From a bacterium (lineage in GTDB: Bacteria; JAGOBX01), in the NCBI GenBank assembly GCA_029551925.1, contig JAKPEO010000030.1:19063-83062 (forward strand): 64,000 bases of DNA, written 5' to 3'. The position numbers were made by a program, and so were the translations under genes. Below are positions 18,380 through 28,595 of this stretch, one piece after another. Within the stretch, counting starts at the first letter, position 1. Each line of letters starts with the position of its first letter. The notes beneath the pieces are model-generated. The model searched no databases and was not told the DNA's origin. It worked only from the letters and a program-made list of their open reading frames with translations.

Positions 18380-21300
18380 TTATCCTGCTAATTCATTTGA
18401 ATAATTTTTATTATTTTCGCTTATTCTAACTGACAATACTTTTGACACGCCTTTTTCTTCCATACTCACGCCATAAAGCACATCGCATGCAGCCATAGTT
18501 TTTTTATGATGCGTAATAATTATAAATTGACTGTGTTCGGCAAATTTCTTAAGCATCTTCAAAAATCTTGATAAATTAGCGTCATCTAACGGAGCATCAA
18601 TTTCATCTAACAAACAAAAAGGACTTGGCTTGACTTTAAACAGCGCAAATATCAAGCCAATCGCTGACATTGCTTGCTCACCGCCAGATAATGACATAAT
18701 ATTCAAAATCTTTTTGCCCGGCGGTCTCACTGTTATTTCAATTCCTGATTCCAGAGCATCATTTTCGTCAATCAGAGATATCTCGCCGCTGCCGCCGTTA
18801 AATAATTCCGCTATCAATTCGCCAAAATATTTATTCACTTTTCTAAATGTCTCTAAAAATTTCTTTTCAGCTTTATCATTTATTTTTTCTATTACATTTA
18901 CTAAATCGCGTTCTGCTTCTTCTAAATCTTTTTTCTGCGCTTGCAAAAATAAATAGCGCTGCTCCACTTCTTTATATTCTTCTATCGCATTTATATTTAC
19001 AGGTCCAATAGATTTTAATTTTAATTCTAAATTACGCAATTCTTCTTTCAATTCATTTATACTTTTTATTTTTAAATTTTCAATTTCTTTTTCAGAATAT
19101 TTTTCCAGCCATTTCTGCTCTTTAAATTTATCCGGTTCTATTGAATAACGAGTATAAATATTTTCTAATACGCTGTCTTGCCGCGTATACTTTTGACTTA
19201 ACAAAATATCATATTCGTGTATCTTGTTTTGATACGCGTTTAATTCTATTCTTTGCGCTTTTGATTGTTCTTCGATATTATTCAAAATCGCAAATAAATT
19301 TTCGCGCGCTTGCTGTTCTATATTTTTATCATTCAGCCATTTATCGCGTTCTTTGATTAAATTATTTATTTCTATATTTATCGCTTCATTTTCTTTTTTT
19401 ATAATTTCAATTTCATTTTGCAATTCTACTGTTAGTTTTTTATTGTTCTCAATTTTTTTTTCGTAATCTTCAATCAGCAGTTGCTTGTCAAACATCGAAC
19501 GTTTGAACGATTCCTGCTGCTGCTTCAATTCCGCACAACGAACATCGTAGCTATTTACATTTTTCATCTTTTCATTTTTTTCTAATTTTATATTTTCTAT
19601 TTTTTCTGATAGTGATTTTATTTTCAAACTTATCTTTTCTGATTTATTGTTTATTTCTAATAATTCGATATTAATTTTTTTTTCTAATTCTATTAATTCA
19701 TTTTCGCGACTATTCAATATCATTATTTTTTCGCTTATCTTAGTTAATTCATTTTCTAATGTAATAAGCGATTTTTTGTTGTTATCTAATTTGTTGGTTA
19801 TTCCATTTTTTTCTAATTCTAATTCTTTTTGCGTGCGCTGAATATTATTGATATTTTTCTTCAATTCAATCTGGTGAGTTTCTAATTCGATTATATGGTT
19901 TTCTATTTCTTTCAAGGTCTTTCCAAAAAATTCTATCTTTTGCACTAATTCTTCTTTCTGTCTGTCGCGTTTTAATATATTGCGGTTTTCTTTAACAAAA
20001 CCTGCTGTTATAGTTCCGTCATTCCAAAATATTATTCCGTCTATTGTGACAAAAATAAAATCAGAATATTTCTTTTTTAAAGCAATGCCGCTGTCATAAT
20101 CTTGCGCTATCGCAATTTTTGAAAATATTTTTTTCACTATATCGTTCATTTCTTTATTTTTACAACTAATCACATCTGCGGCGGACGCTAAAAATCCGCG
20201 CTCTTTTGAAATTTCAAGCGCTTGGTTCTTTTCTTCAGCTGATTCGGCGGCGCATAAAAAACGCGTTTTCCCTAATGATTTTTTAGTTATCAAATCAATA
20301 GTTTCTTTTAGCGTGTTATTATCTTCTATCACTATCGTCTGTATCAATTCATTTAATGCATTGCCGATCGCTACTTCATAAATTTCTTCGGTTTTTATAT
20401 GCTCGCCTATCAAACCCTTATGCGCCAAACTTAAATTATTTTTTTTAAAATAATCAAATAGCTCTTTTATTCCATCCTGATATTTTTCGTCTTCTGAATC
20501 TAATATCACCTTCAAATCAGCGCGAGCATTTAATAATAAATTCTTATATTCAAATTGTTTGTTTCTTAATTTTTCCAAATGCCCGATATTAGCGTTCAAT
20601 TCTTCCTGAAATTTATTCAATGTTTCAGTTATTTCAATATGCGATTTTTCTACATTTGATAAATTTTCTTCTAATATTTTTTGTTCTTCATTTATATTAG
20701 CAATTTGTAATTCTTTATTTATTTTTTCCTCTTTTATCTCTTGCTGCTGTATTTTAACAGTTCTCAATTCTGTCGTTATTGCACTCAATCTACTTTTATA
20801 TTCTGAAGAATTATGCGTTTTATCCAGCAATTCTTTATTGTATTCGTCTAATATTTTATTGTTTTCAGACAACACATTTTCTATATCTAATATGTTCTTC
20901 TTCTCGCGCTCACTGTCAATTATATTTTCTAATAACTTTACGCTGGCATTTAATAATTGGCTATTTTCTTCATTTATCTTTTTATCTAATTCTTCAATTT
21001 TAAACTTCAACTCGCGCGTCTCGTCAGAATATTGATTTATCTTAAATAAATTATTGTCTATCTTATTTGAATTGCTCATTAACTTATATTCTTTTTGCTT
21101 TATGGCTTCGCTTAATTCATAAATCTTTTTACTTATTTCAGATACTTTAGTATCTATTTCAAATAATGTAATTTTTTGTTTTTCATATTCTGAATTTTCT
21201 TTGGCGATTTTGGTTTCTATCTCTGTTTTTTTATCAAGATAAATCTGACGCTCGTTATTGATATTTGTTATTTCTTCAACTAATGCGGAATATTCAAAAA

Positions 21301-21991
21301 AACTAACTAATAATTCAGTTAATTCCAATTGTTCAGCTACTTTTTTATAACGTTCTGCTTTTGCCGCTTGATATTTTAACGACCGCAGTTGTCTCTCTAA
21401 TTCTATTAATATATCTGAAACTCTCAATAAATCTTGTTTCGCAGCTTCTAATTTCGACAACGCTATTTTTTTGCGCGTCTTATATTTTACTATTCCCGCA
21501 GCTTCTTCAAAAATCAGGCGTCTATCGTATGGATTAGCTGTAAGTATAGAACTAATCTGCCCTTGACTGATTATCGAATACGCGCCTTTACTTAAACCTG
21601 TATCCATAAATAATTCTATTACATCTTTCAATCTGCATTCTGCGTTATTAATAAGATATTTGCTTTCGCCTGAACGATAAAGTTGGCGGGATACAGTCAC
21701 TTCTTTAAATGCTACTGGCAGTAAACCTTTTTCATTAACAAGCGTCATTGATACGCTCGCGCGACTTAACGGTTTGCGAGTAGTTGTGCCATTAAATATC
21801 ACTTCTTCCATTGACTTGCCGCGCAGCGATTTTACACTCTGCTCGCCTAATACCCATTTAATGGCATCAACTATATTGCTTTTTCCTGAACCATTAGGAC
21901 CAATTATAGCTGATATTCGTTCGCTGAATTCAAGCGTTACCTTATCAGCAAATGACTTAAATCCGGATAATTCTATATTCTTTAAAAACAT
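18380..21991 (-). CDS. smc: Chromosome segregation ATPase SMC
   Basis: SMC is the core ATPase of bacterial condensin and loops and organises the chromosome. The 1203-residue protein has the full plan: N-terminal ATPase lobe with Walker A GPNGSGKSN at 31-39, long coiled coil, hinge around residues 510-670, return coiled coil, and the C-terminal lobe with signature LSGGEQAMSAIGLIFALF and Walker B CLLDEIDAPLDD. The length is normal. It has its own promoter upstream. The partners scpA and scpB are not in the window. Confidence 0.97.
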   Translation of the reverse strand: MFLKNIELSGFKSFADKVTLEFSERISAIIGPNGSGKSNIVDAIKWVLGEQSVKSLRGKSMEEVIFNGTTTRKPLSRASVSMTLVNEKGLLPVAFKEVTVSRQLYRSGESKYLINNAECRLKDVIELFMDTGLSKGAYSIISQGQISSILTANPYDRRLIFEEAAGIVKYKTRKKIALSKLEAAKQDLLRVSDILIELERQLRSLKYQAAKAERYKKVAEQLELTELLVSFFEYSALVEEITNINNERQIYLDKKTEIETKIAKENSEYEKQKITLFEIDTKVSEISKKIYELSEAIKQKEYKLMSNSNKIDNNLFKINQYSDETRELKFKIEELDKKINEENSQLLNASVKLLENIIDSEREKKNILDIENVLSENNKILDEYNKELLDKTHNSSEYKSRLSAITTELRTVKIQQQEIKEEKINKELQIANINEEQKILEENLSNVEKSHIEITETLNKFQEELNANIGHLEKLRNKQFEYKNLLLNARADLKVILDSEDEKYQDGIKELFDYFKKNNLSLAHKGLIGEHIKTEEIYEVAIGNALNELIQTIVIEDNNTLKETIDLITKKSLGKTRFLCAAESAEEKNQALEISKERGFLASAADVISCKNKEMNDIVKKIFSKIAIAQDYDSGIALKKKYSDFIFVTIDGIIFWNDGTITAGFVKENRNILKRDRQKEELVQKIEFFGKTLKEIENHIIELETHQIELKKNINNIQRTQKELELEKNGITNKLDNNKKSLITLENELTKISEKIMILNSRENELIELEKKINIELLEINNKSEKISLKIKSLSEKIENIKLEKNEKMKNVNSYDVRCAELKQQQESFKRSMFDKQLLIEDYEKKIENNKKLTVELQNEIEIIKKENEAINIEINNLIKERDKWLNDKNIEQQARENLFAILNNIEEQSKAQRIELNAYQNKIHEYDILLSQKYTRQDSVLENIYTRYSIEPDKFKEQKWLEKYSEKEIENLKIKSINELKEELRNLELKLKSIGPVNINAIEEYKEVEQRYLFLQAQKKDLEEAERDLVNVIEKINDKAEKKFLETFRKVNKYFGELIAELFNGGSGEISLIDENDALESGIEITVRPPGKKILNIMSLSGGEQAMSAIGLIFALFKVKPSPFCLLDEIDAPLDDANLSRFLKMLKKFAEHSQFIIITHHKKTMAACDVLYGVSMEEKGVSKVLSVRISENNKNYSNELAG

Positions 21992-22027
21992 TATACAATA
22001 TACACTGCAAAAAAATATATCTTTATA

Positions 22028-22056
22028 ATATTACTTTATCCGCAAATAAAAGTCAA
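22028..22056 (-). promoter_or_regulatory. Promoter for smc
   Basis: TTGACT (22051-22056), a 17-base spacer and TAATAT (22028-22033) on the minus strand, about 37 bases before the smc ATG, in the 82-base gap after rny. Confidence 0.65.
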
Positions 22057-22073
22057 ATCTTTAATTAGTTTTT

Positions 22074-23606
22074 TTATTTAGCGTAATTTACTGCGCGCGA
22101 TTCGCGAATAACTGTAATTTTAATTTGACCTGGATACTCTAATTTTTCCTCTACTTCTTTTGCTATATCACGAGCAAGTACTTCCATTTTAGAATCATCT
22201 ATATTTTCAGGTTTAACTATCACGCGCACTTCTCTACCTGCTTGTATTGCGTATGCACTTTCTACTGCTTCATAATTTTTAGCTATTTGTTCCAATTGTT
22301 CTAATCTCTTTAAATATGTCTCGACATTCTCTTTTCGAGCGCCTGGACGCGCAGCTGATATCGCGTCTGCTGCGGCTACAAGCACTCCTTCAACTGTTTT
22401 GAATGCTACTTCGCCGTGATGTGCGGCAATAGCATGAACTACAACCTCTGACTCGCCGCATTTTTTCGCTAATTCTGCGCCTAATAATGCGTGGGTGCCT
22501 TCATTTTCTTGGTCTAATGCTTTGCCTATATCATGCAATAATCCTATTCTTTTAGCAAGCTGAACATTTGCGCCTATTTCAGCGGCCATCAATCCAGCTA
22601 AATTTGCTACTTCTATTGAATGCTGCAATACATTCTGCGAATAAGAAGTGCGATATTTCAATTTTCCCAAATACTTGATTATTTCTTCCGATATGCCGTG
22701 AAGCCCTATTTCTAATACTGCCGCCTCGCCGGTTTCTATTATAGTCTTGCCTAATTCTTTTTTGGTTTTTTCTACTATTTCTTCTATGCGCGCCGGATGA
22801 ATTCGACCGTCAACTAATAATTTTTCTAATGCCAATCGCGCAACTTCTCTGCGGATGCTGTCAAATGACGAAATAATAACTACTTCCGGAGTATCATCTA
22901 TTATCAAATCTACGCCTGTGCATTTTTCAAACTCGCGAATATTTCGGCCTTCTCTACCTATTATTCTGCCCTTCATATCATCTGATTGCAATGATACAGT
23001 CGTAACTGAATTTTCTGCCACTACTTCTGCCGCGCAGCGCTGTATAGCTAATGTTATTATTTTCCGCGCTTGTTTTTCCGCTACTTTATTAGCTTCTTCT
23101 TCATATTTCTTGACAAATTTAATCGCGTCTAATTTCGCTTCTTTTTCTATCTTTTCTATCAATGTCTTTTTCGCTTCTTCAATACTTAATCCGGCTATTC
23201 GCTGAAGTTCTGATACTTGTTTTGCAAGCGTCTCGTCTAACTGCTGCTTTTTATTTTTTAATCTCTTTTCAATATTATTTAATTCATTTTGTTTTTGATT
23301 TAACTCTTCTTCTTTTTTACCTAATTTTTCGTCTCTGCGATTTAAAAATTTTTCGAACTCCGCTTGCTGTTTACGCTGCTCTTTTAATTCTTCATTAAGT
23401 TTATTACGCTCTGCAAGTATCTTTTCTTTAATCTCGATTTCCATTGTCTTTTTCAAGGTTTCTTTGTCTTTCTCAAATTGCACCCTGATTTTTTCCACTT
23501 CTTCATCAAATTTCAATCGCGATATTTTCAATTTTCCATTAAAAATTACAAAACCTACAATAGCAGATATTATTACCCCTGCTAAAAATGCAACAACATA
23601 AAGCAC
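22074..23606 (-). CDS. rny: Ribonuclease Y
   Basis: RNase Y is a membrane-anchored endoribonuclease that initiates mRNA decay. The 510-residue protein starts with a GTG at 23606, preceded by AAGGGGG. It has an N-terminal membrane helix ([18 protein letters not shown]), a coiled coil to about residue 190, a KH domain with [15 protein letters not shown], and an HD domain with [10 protein letters not shown] and [10 protein letters not shown]. The C-terminal region ([20 protein letters not shown]) is typical. The length matches the family. Confidence 0.97.
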   Translation of the reverse strand: MLYVVAFLAGVIISAIVGFVIFNGKLKISRLKFDEEVEKIRVQFEKDKETLKKTMEIEIKEKILAERNKLNEELKEQRKQQAEFEKFLNRRDEKLGKKEEELNQKQNELNNIEKRLKNKKQQLDETLAKQVSELQRIAGLSIEEAKKTLIEKIEKEAKLDAIKFVKKYEEEANKVAEKQARKIITLAIQRCAAEVVAENSVTTVSLQSDDMKGRIIGREGRNIREFEKCTGVDLIIDDTPEVVIISSFDSIRREVARLALEKLLVDGRIHPARIEEIVEKTKKELGKTIIETGEAAVLEIGLHGISEEIIKYLGKLKYRTSYSQNVLQHSIEVANLAGLMAAEIGANVQLAKRIGLLHDIGKALDQENEGTHALLGAELAKKCGESEVVVHAIAAHHGEVAFKTVEGVLVAAADAISAARPGARKENVETYLKRLEQLEQIAKNYEAVESAYAIQAGREVRVIVKPENIDDSKMEVLARDIAKEVEEKLEYPGQIKITVIRESRAVNYAK

Positions 23607-23634
23607 AATAATTCCCCCTTCACAAAAATTATAT

Positions 23635-23664
23635 ATTATAAATTAATTGAGGTAATAAAAACAA
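23635..23664 (-). promoter_or_regulatory. Candidate promoter for rny
   Basis: TTGTTT (23659-23664), 18-base spacer and TATAAT (23635-23640) on the minus strand, about 28 bases before the GTG start. The -35 is imperfect. Confidence 0.45.
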
Positions 23665-23735
23665 AAAATATAGTATTATATTAAAGTATCAAAAATTAAA
23701 AAAATATGAGATTTTTGAATAGAATTATAGAAAAA

Positions 23736-23771
23736 TTTTATTCGATAAATTAGACAATTTATCGAATAAAA
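23736..23771. repeat. Perfect 16-bp inverted repeat with 4-base loop
   Basis: The arms at 23736-23751 and 23756-23771 are exact complements around the loop AGAC. The stem is A/T-rich with a central TTCGAT. On the minus strand it is followed by TTTTT, so it could terminate transcription arriving from pgpA, 330 bases upstream. It could equally be an operator-like palindrome or the remnant of a small mobile repeat. Confidence 0.7.
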
Positions 23772-24098
23772 ATATTTGTTTAATTTTTTTAATGTTTTTG
23801 ATAATAAGATAATATCCTTATTTTTACTAAAGAATAAAGATTTATCCGATTTAATCGCAAACATCGCTATTAAACGAAATATTAATTGTATAACTAAATA
23901 CATAACTTTAAATTACTTAAAATAATACTATATTTTCGTCTTTACGACCTATTTTAAAGTTAAAATTATATATTACAAAAATAAAAAGTCAACTATTAAA
24001 TTTAATATTTTTTTATCCTTTGTTTTGGATTGGGGGTTGTCTAAATTCGCGATTCGCAGCGCAATGTTTTTATAATTTCTAAATAAAAAAATGCGTGG

Positions 24099-24602
24099 CT
24101 AAATAAATAAAATAATAAAATGCAATACTATATTAGTATAAATTCCAGCAATAATATCATCAATAACAATTCCCCAGCCACCAGGGAGTTTTTGACTTAT
24201 ATTAGCTGGGAAAACCTTTACTACATCAAAAAATCTAAACAATAAAAACGACAAAACAAAAAAATAAGCGAAAAAACGCAAATTATTAATATCGACAATA
24301 TTCGGCAAATCAAAAAATAATATCGCTACAAAATAACCGACAACTTCGTCTATCACCACTTTATGCGGGTCTTTTTCTTGATAATATTTTTCTAAATATG
24401 AACTTATCGGTATAGAAATTATAGTCAAAAATATTGTGAATATTGGCAATATTAAATTATTATATTTCTGCGATAAATAAATCGCAGCTATTGTTATTGG
24501 AATAGTGGCTATTGTAGCAAATGTTCCTGATGCTTTTAAATAGCCAATATAACAATAACTTCCGATTATTTCTATAATTTTAGCAAAGCGAGTTTTGGTC
24601 AT
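24099..24602 (-). CDS. pgpA: Phosphatidylglycerophosphatase A
   Basis: PgpA dephosphorylates phosphatidylglycerophosphate in phospholipid synthesis. The 167-residue membrane protein shows the family motifs in order: YCYIGYLKASGTFAT near the N-terminus, the metal site DPHKVVIDEVVGYF, FRFFDVVKVFPA and the C-terminal GGWGIVIDDIIAGIYTN. Four membrane helices are predicted. It follows the response regulator gene after nine bases, apparently as the last gene of a sensory operon to which it has no obvious functional link. Confidence 0.93.
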   Translation of the reverse strand: MTKTRFAKIIEIIGSYCYIGYLKASGTFATIATIPITIAAIYLSQKYNNLILPIFTIFLTIISIPISSYLEKYYQEKDPHKVVIDEVVGYFVAILFFDLPNIVDINNLRFFAYFFVLSFLLFRFFDVVKVFPANISQKLPGGWGIVIDDIIAGIYTNIVLHFIILFI

Positions 24603-24611
24603 TATCTTTTT

Positions 24612-25055
24612 TTAATTCGGCTGCCTGTTCCATTCAATCCAATATTCAGCCAGCGAATCAAGCATTTTTGAAAATTTATCAAAATTCAAGGGTTTTACTA
24701 AATAACTATTCGCATAATTATTATATGCTTCAATAATATCATTTTCCGCATCTGATGATGTAAGCATTACTACTGGTATTTTTTTCAAATTTTTGTCGTT
24801 TTTTATGGTTGATAATACTTCTATTCCATCTATTTTAGGTAGCCGTAAATCCAATAAAATCAAATCAGGTAAAAAATGATTTGTCAATTTTGAATATTTA
24901 TCACCACGCCTATATAAATAATCTAATGCTTCTTCGCCGTCTGATACTCTAAATAATTCTATATCTTTCAATTTATCTTCTAATTCCATTAATAAAAGTT
25001 CAGCATGATCATCATTATCTTCTACTAATAAAATTTTTAATTCTTCTTTTGTCAC
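24612..25055 (-). CDS. Rcp1-like single-domain response regulator
   Basis: A lone receiver of about 147 residues. It has the ILLVEDNDDHAELL opening, phospho-acceptor in LILLDLRLPKIDG and conserved lysine in YLVKPLNFDKF. The spacing between strand 2 and the acceptor (YLYRRGDKYS) is the Rcp1 type often encoded beside phytochrome or PAS kinases. The frame can begin at GTG 25070, but the GTG at 25055 has GAGG at suitable distance and is preferred. It lies between the upstream kinase and pgpA, so it is the likely phosphorylation target of that kinase. Confidence 0.9.
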   Translation of the reverse strand: MTKEELKILLVEDNDDHAELLLMELEDKLKDIELFRVSDGEEALDYLYRRGDKYSKLTNHFLPDLILLDLRLPKIDGIEVLSTIKNDKNLKKIPVVMLTSSDAENDIIEAYNNYANSYLVKPLNFDKFSKMLDSLAEYWIEWNRQPN

Positions 25056-25079
25056 TGCCCAACACCTCACGCAAAAAAA

Positions 25080-26720
25080 TTAAATCATAGGCAAAGTAAA
25101 ATAAAAAATTGTTCCACTAGTTTCGGTATTTACTTCAAACCAAATTTTACCTTTATAACTTTCAATTATCTTTTTTGTTATCGCTAATCCGACCCCAGTA
25201 CCTTCAATTTTAGGATTCAATCGTTCAAATAATTTAAATATCTTATCTTTATATTTTTCTTCTATACCTATACCATTATCTTTTACATAATAAGTTCTAT
25301 ATCCATTTTCTTCTGATGTCCAACCAATATTTATTATCGGCTGAATTTCATTATTCGAATATTTTATTGCATTTTCAATCAAATTTTTGAATATTTGTAA
25401 CATCCTATTTTTATCAGCATAAACATTTTTTAAGTCTTTGTCAATCATTATTTTAATTTTTTTATCTTTTATCGCTATACCTAAAATATTATAAACTTCA
25501 ACAATCAAATTATTTACATTTATAATTTCATTTTTTAATTGATTAGTTTCTAATTGCGAATATTGCAATAAATCATCTATAAGATTTTGCATTTTATCTG
25601 CGGCATTATTTATTTTTTTTGCATTTTTCAATAAATTATCATATTTATTTTTTTCTAAATCCCGTAAAATCAATTCCACATAGCCTTTTATTGTAATCAG
25701 CGGAGTCTTTAAATCGTGAGAAACTGTATAATTAAATTGATTCAAATTTTCATTTTTTTCTTTTAATTCATTTAACTGCTTCTGTATAATAATTTCATTT
25801 TCTTTAAGTAATTCATTTTGAAGTTTTAATTTTATATTTAATTTATTAATGGAATAATAACTCCATAAAAATATTACTATTATCAAAAAAATAAATAATG
25901 CGCTCAATAAAATCAATACTTTTCCAAGTGTCCAAAACGGCTCCGGTCTGCCATACCATTTTATATATACATCTCTATAAAATTGCGACCTTAAAATTTC
26001 ATCTAATGCTTTATCTATTTGATTTTTTAAATCCTGATTATTTTTCCTAAATAAATACACACGCTTAATTTCCATAAACGGCTTGCCCACAATTTTAAAT
26101 TTATCTTCTAATTTTAAATCTTGAATGCGCTTAATCACGCCAGTTTTAGGCAAAACAAAACCGTCTATTTTTCCAGATAGTAGCGCCAATAACCCTTCGT
26201 CAATATCATCAAAAATTACAAGATTAAAATTTTGCCAATCTTTCATTTTAATATGTGTCGCACCGCCCTTTAATACGCCTGTATTTTTTCCTTTTAATTC
26301 CATAATATTATTTATCTCTATTTCATTGTTTCTAACTAAACAAATTATTGACGCTACTTCAATGCTATTAATGCTCGCAATAAATTCGCCTAATGTTTCA
26401 TCTGTTTGAGTAATACCTGGAATAAAATCTACCTCGCCTTCACTTAATAATTTCTTTGCTTCGCTCCAATTATTTACTATCTGATAAGAATATCTAAACC
26501 CTAACTTTTTAGATACTTCATTTAATACATCAATCGCCAGACCAATCGGTTTATTATTTTTATCAAGATAATATAATGCGGGAAAATTTGATAAAACTGC
26601 TACTTTATAATGTTGAGTTCTTATTGTTTTATCTATAAAATCATATTTTGTATCTGTATATACAGCGGCACGGCAAATAACAAAACTAAAAATCAAAATA
26701 AATAAAAAATTTTTTTTCAT
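25080..26720 (-). CDS. Histidine kinase with periplasmic solute-binding (SBP_bac_3) sensor
   Basis: The 546-residue protein has a signal peptide, a periplasmic family-3 solute-binding domain at about 30-255 (KVAVLSNFPALYYLDKNNKP; GLAIDVLNEVSKKLGF; FVLPKTG), and a membrane helix at about 268-292. A coiled coil follows, then HisKA with phospho-acceptor His in NYTVSHDLKTPLITIKGY, and a HATPase domain (NLIENAIKYS, DNGIGI, GTGVGLAI). The sensor resembles EvgS/BvgS-type amino-acid or small-molecule binding domains. It shares architecture with the kinase at 41000-43048. The ATG lies six bases after TATAAT, so its mRNA may be leaderless. Confidence 0.92.
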   Translation of the reverse strand: MKKNFLFILIFSFVICRAAVYTDTKYDFIDKTIRTQHYKVAVLSNFPALYYLDKNNKPIGLAIDVLNEVSKKLGFRYSYQIVNNWSEAKKLLSEGEVDFIPGITQTDETLGEFIASINSIEVASIICLVRNNEIEINNIMELKGKNTGVLKGGATHIKMKDWQNFNLVIFDDIDEGLLALLSGKIDGFVLPKTGVIKRIQDLKLEDKFKIVGKPFMEIKRVYLFRKNNQDLKNQIDKALDEILRSQFYRDVYIKWYGRPEPFWTLGKVLILLSALFIFLIIVIFLWSYYSINKLNIKLKLQNELLKENEIIIQKQLNELKEKNENLNQFNYTVSHDLKTPLITIKGYVELILRDLEKNKYDNLLKNAKKINNAADKMQNLIDDLLQYSQLETNQLKNEIINVNNLIVEVYNILGIAIKDKKIKIMIDKDLKNVYADKNRMLQIFKNLIENAIKYSNNEIQPIINIGWTSEENGYRTYYVKDNGIGIEEKYKDKIFKLFERLNPKIEGTGVGLAITKKIIESYKGKIWFEVNTETSGTIFYFTLPMI

Positions 26721-26755
26721 TAAAAAATTATACTATAATTTTTTTTTAAAACATA

Positions 26756-27748
26756 TTATTCCCCAATCAATTTTATAGCATTAAATCTACAAGCATTATA
26801 GCAATTTTGACATTTTATACATTTTGATTGGTCAATCGTATGTTTCTGTTTTTTCTCGCCTGTAATCGCATTTACCGGACATTTTTTAACGCATAATGTG
26901 CAACCCTTGCAATCACCCGTAATTTCTAATTTCGGACGCGGTGCTAAACTATCGCTAATAACTTTAATCGGTTTTATAGGACATACTTCACTGCATCTAC
27001 CGCAATCTATACATTTTGAATAGTCAATCACGGCTAAATTATTTATTATCTCTATTGCCTGCGCTGGGCAATTTTTCTTGCATAATCCGCAAGCAATACA
27101 AGCTACATCGCATTTGCTTTTTGCAAATTTTCCTTTGTCTTCATTTTTGCATTCTATTACTATATGATTTTTTTCCGGTAATAATACAATCAAATTTTTC
27201 GGACAAGCAGTAACACACGCGCCACAGCCCACGCATTTTTTTTCGATTATTTTCGGTATCCTATTTTCTTCATATTCCATCGCACCAAATTTACAAACAC
27301 GAAAACAATTGCCAAACATCAAACAGCCAAATTCACAATATTTCGGCCCTGTCAATAATTTCGCCGCAACTTCGCAATCTTTTATCCCTTTATATTCGTA
27401 TTTGTATCTAATATATTCCTGTTCGCCACGACATTTTAATCGAGCAGTTTTACGTTCGCTCTTTTCCGCTTTCACTCCTAAAATCTGCGCTAATTTATCA
27501 GCTGTATCGTTTCCGCCGGGTGTGCATAAATTTACTGCTGTTTTGGAATTTTCTGCGCCAAGTGCTTCGGCATACCCCATACAACCCGGATAACCGCAAG
27601 CACCACAATTCGCTTTCGGCAATGCCTCGTATAACTTTTCAATAATAGGATTAATTTCAACCGCTAATTTTTTTGAAGCAATCACCAAAAAAATTGCAAA
27701 TATCAAGCCCAACAATGCAAGTATCAAAATAGGCGCAATTGTAACCAT
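26756..27748 (-). CDS. RnfB-like electron-transport polyferredoxin
   Basis: The 330-residue protein has an N-terminal membrane helix and then the RnfB-type iron-sulfur domain (NCGACGYPGCMGYAEAL ... LCTPGG). Further 4Fe-4S ferredoxin motifs follow: CVGCGACVTACP, CIACGLCKKNCP, CIDCGRCSEVCP, CKGCTLCVKKCP and CIKCQNCYNACR. This is the long, many-cluster form of RnfB known from anaerobes such as acetogens. In Rnf complexes it passes electrons from ferredoxin toward NAD while pumping ions. No rnfC, D, G, E or A neighbour is seen, so it may act with Rnf genes elsewhere or with another partner. It is divergent from the metV-metF operon. Confidence 0.88.
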   Translation of the reverse strand: MVTIAPILILALLGLIFAIFLVIASKKLAVEINPIIEKLYEALPKANCGACGYPGCMGYAEALGAENSKTAVNLCTPGGNDTADKLAQILGVKAEKSERKTARLKCRGEQEYIRYKYEYKGIKDCEVAAKLLTGPKYCEFGCLMFGNCFRVCKFGAMEYEENRIPKIIEKKCVGCGACVTACPKNLIVLLPEKNHIVIECKNEDKGKFAKSKCDVACIACGLCKKNCPAQAIEIINNLAVIDYSKCIDCGRCSEVCPIKPIKVISDSLAPRPKLEITGDCKGCTLCVKKCPVNAITGEKKQKHTIDQSKCIKCQNCYNACRFNAIKLIGE

Positions 27749-27787
27749 ATTAAAATCTACAAAATTATCAATTAATTTAATTCATTT

Positions 27788-27816
27788 ATTTTATTTCATA
27801 ATTCAATAATTTTCAA
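27788..27816 (-). promoter_or_regulatory. Promoter for the RnfB-like gene
   Basis: TTGAAA (27811-27816), 17-base spacer and TAAAAT (27788-27793) on the minus strand, about 40 bases before the ATG at 27748. Confidence 0.6.
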
Positions 27817-27873
27817 GTTTTTTTTAAAATAAATAAGTAATTTTTTTTTTTTTGATACAATCATTAAATTAAA

Positions 27874-27901
27874 TTGATTTTTTTTTTTAACAAAATATAA
27901 T
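27874..27901 (+). promoter_or_regulatory. Promoter for the metV-metF operon
   Basis: TTGATT (27874-27879), 16-base spacer and TATAAT (27896-27901), giving a leader of about 30 bases before metV. There is no room for a SAM or cobalamin riboswitch in the leader. Confidence 0.6.
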
Positions 27902-27937
27902 TTAAATGATTAGATAATTGTTGGATTTATTTATAAA

Positions 27938-28588
27938 ATGATTGTAACAGAAAAAAAGGAATACAGCGAAGTAAGAAAATTTATAAATGCCGGCGACAAG
28001 ATATTTATTATTGGCTGCGCGCAATGTGCTACAAGTTGCGGCACAGGCGGCGAAAAAGAAGTAGCAGAATTAGCAGAGCATCTAAAAAATGAAGCACTTG
28101 AAATTACTGGAACAATAGTATTAGACCCACCGTGCGATGAACGAATTTGTAAAATCGAATTAAAAAAACATAATAACGCTTTAAATAATTCTGATAAAAT
28201 AATTGTCCTAGCTTGTGGAGCTGGAATATCTGTTATAAATGATTTACTACCGAATAAACAAATAGTATCAGGATTAGACGGAGTGTTTTTGGGCTCATTA
28301 AAAAGATTGGGGGTATATAATGAATATTGTTCGCTCTGCGGCGAATGTTTATTGAGCAAAACAGGCGGAATATGTCCTGTCACTCGCTGCGCGAAAGGAC
28401 TATTAAATGGTCCTTGCGGCGGAATAGTAGATGGCAAATATTGTGAAGTAAATACAAATAATCGCTGCGCTTGGAGTTTAATTTATGAACGACTGACGCA
28501 TCAAAACAAAACAAAAAATTTATTAGAATATCAGCAGCCGCGAAAATACAATAAATACGCTAAACCAAACACATTCAATAAAAGGTGA
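27938..28588 (+). CDS. metV: Methylenetetrahydrofolate reductase partner protein MetV
   Basis: A cytoplasmic protein of 216 residues with the MTHFR C-terminal (MetV) domain. An N-terminal sub-domain has GCAQCATSCGTGG and DPPCDERIC. A cysteine-rich half reads CSLCGECLLSKTGGICPVTRC, then GPCGG and NNRCAWSLIYERL. In acetogens and related anaerobes MetV forms a complex with MetF and carries an iron-sulfur cluster and/or zinc. The gene is directly followed by metF after seven bases, as in those organisms. It heads a plus-strand operon running to 33811 and is divergent from an RnfB-like gene. Confidence 0.88.
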   Translation: MIVTEKKEYSEVRKFINAGDKIFIIGCAQCATSCGTGGEKEVAELAEHLKNEALEITGTIVLDPPCDERICKIELKKHNNALNNSDKIIVLACGAGISVINDLLPNKQIVSGLDGVFLGSLKRLGVYNEYCSLCGECLLSKTGGICPVTRCAKGLLNGPCGGIVDGKYCEVNTNNRCAWSLIYERLTHQNKTKNLLEYQQPRKYNKYAKPNTFNKR

Positions 28589-28595
28589 CGATAAA

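Larger units (their letters stand above)
23607..24098. other. 492-base intergenic region between pgpA and rny
   Basis: No credible gene is seen. The stretch holds the rny promoter at its left end and a long perfect inverted repeat (23736-23771). The rest is A+T-rich, apart from a short G/C-containing patch around 24027-24065 (GGATTGGGGGTTGTC, then ATTCGCGATTCGCAGCGC). A 75-codon frame at 23676-23903 crosses the hairpin and looks accidental. Confidence 0.5.

Noticed and set aside
23676-23903. 75-codon ORF upstream of rny
   Set aside because: It crosses the 16-bp palindrome, has low-complexity A/T-driven composition, and has no ribosome-binding site or recognisable family.
27749-27937. Possible SAM or cobalamin riboswitch before metV
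   Set aside because: The plus-strand leader is only about 30 bases and no conserved structured sequence is visible.
27931-28437. 168-codon minus-strand ORF
   Set aside because: It is the antisense of metV, whose cysteine motifs and downstream metF establish the plus strand.
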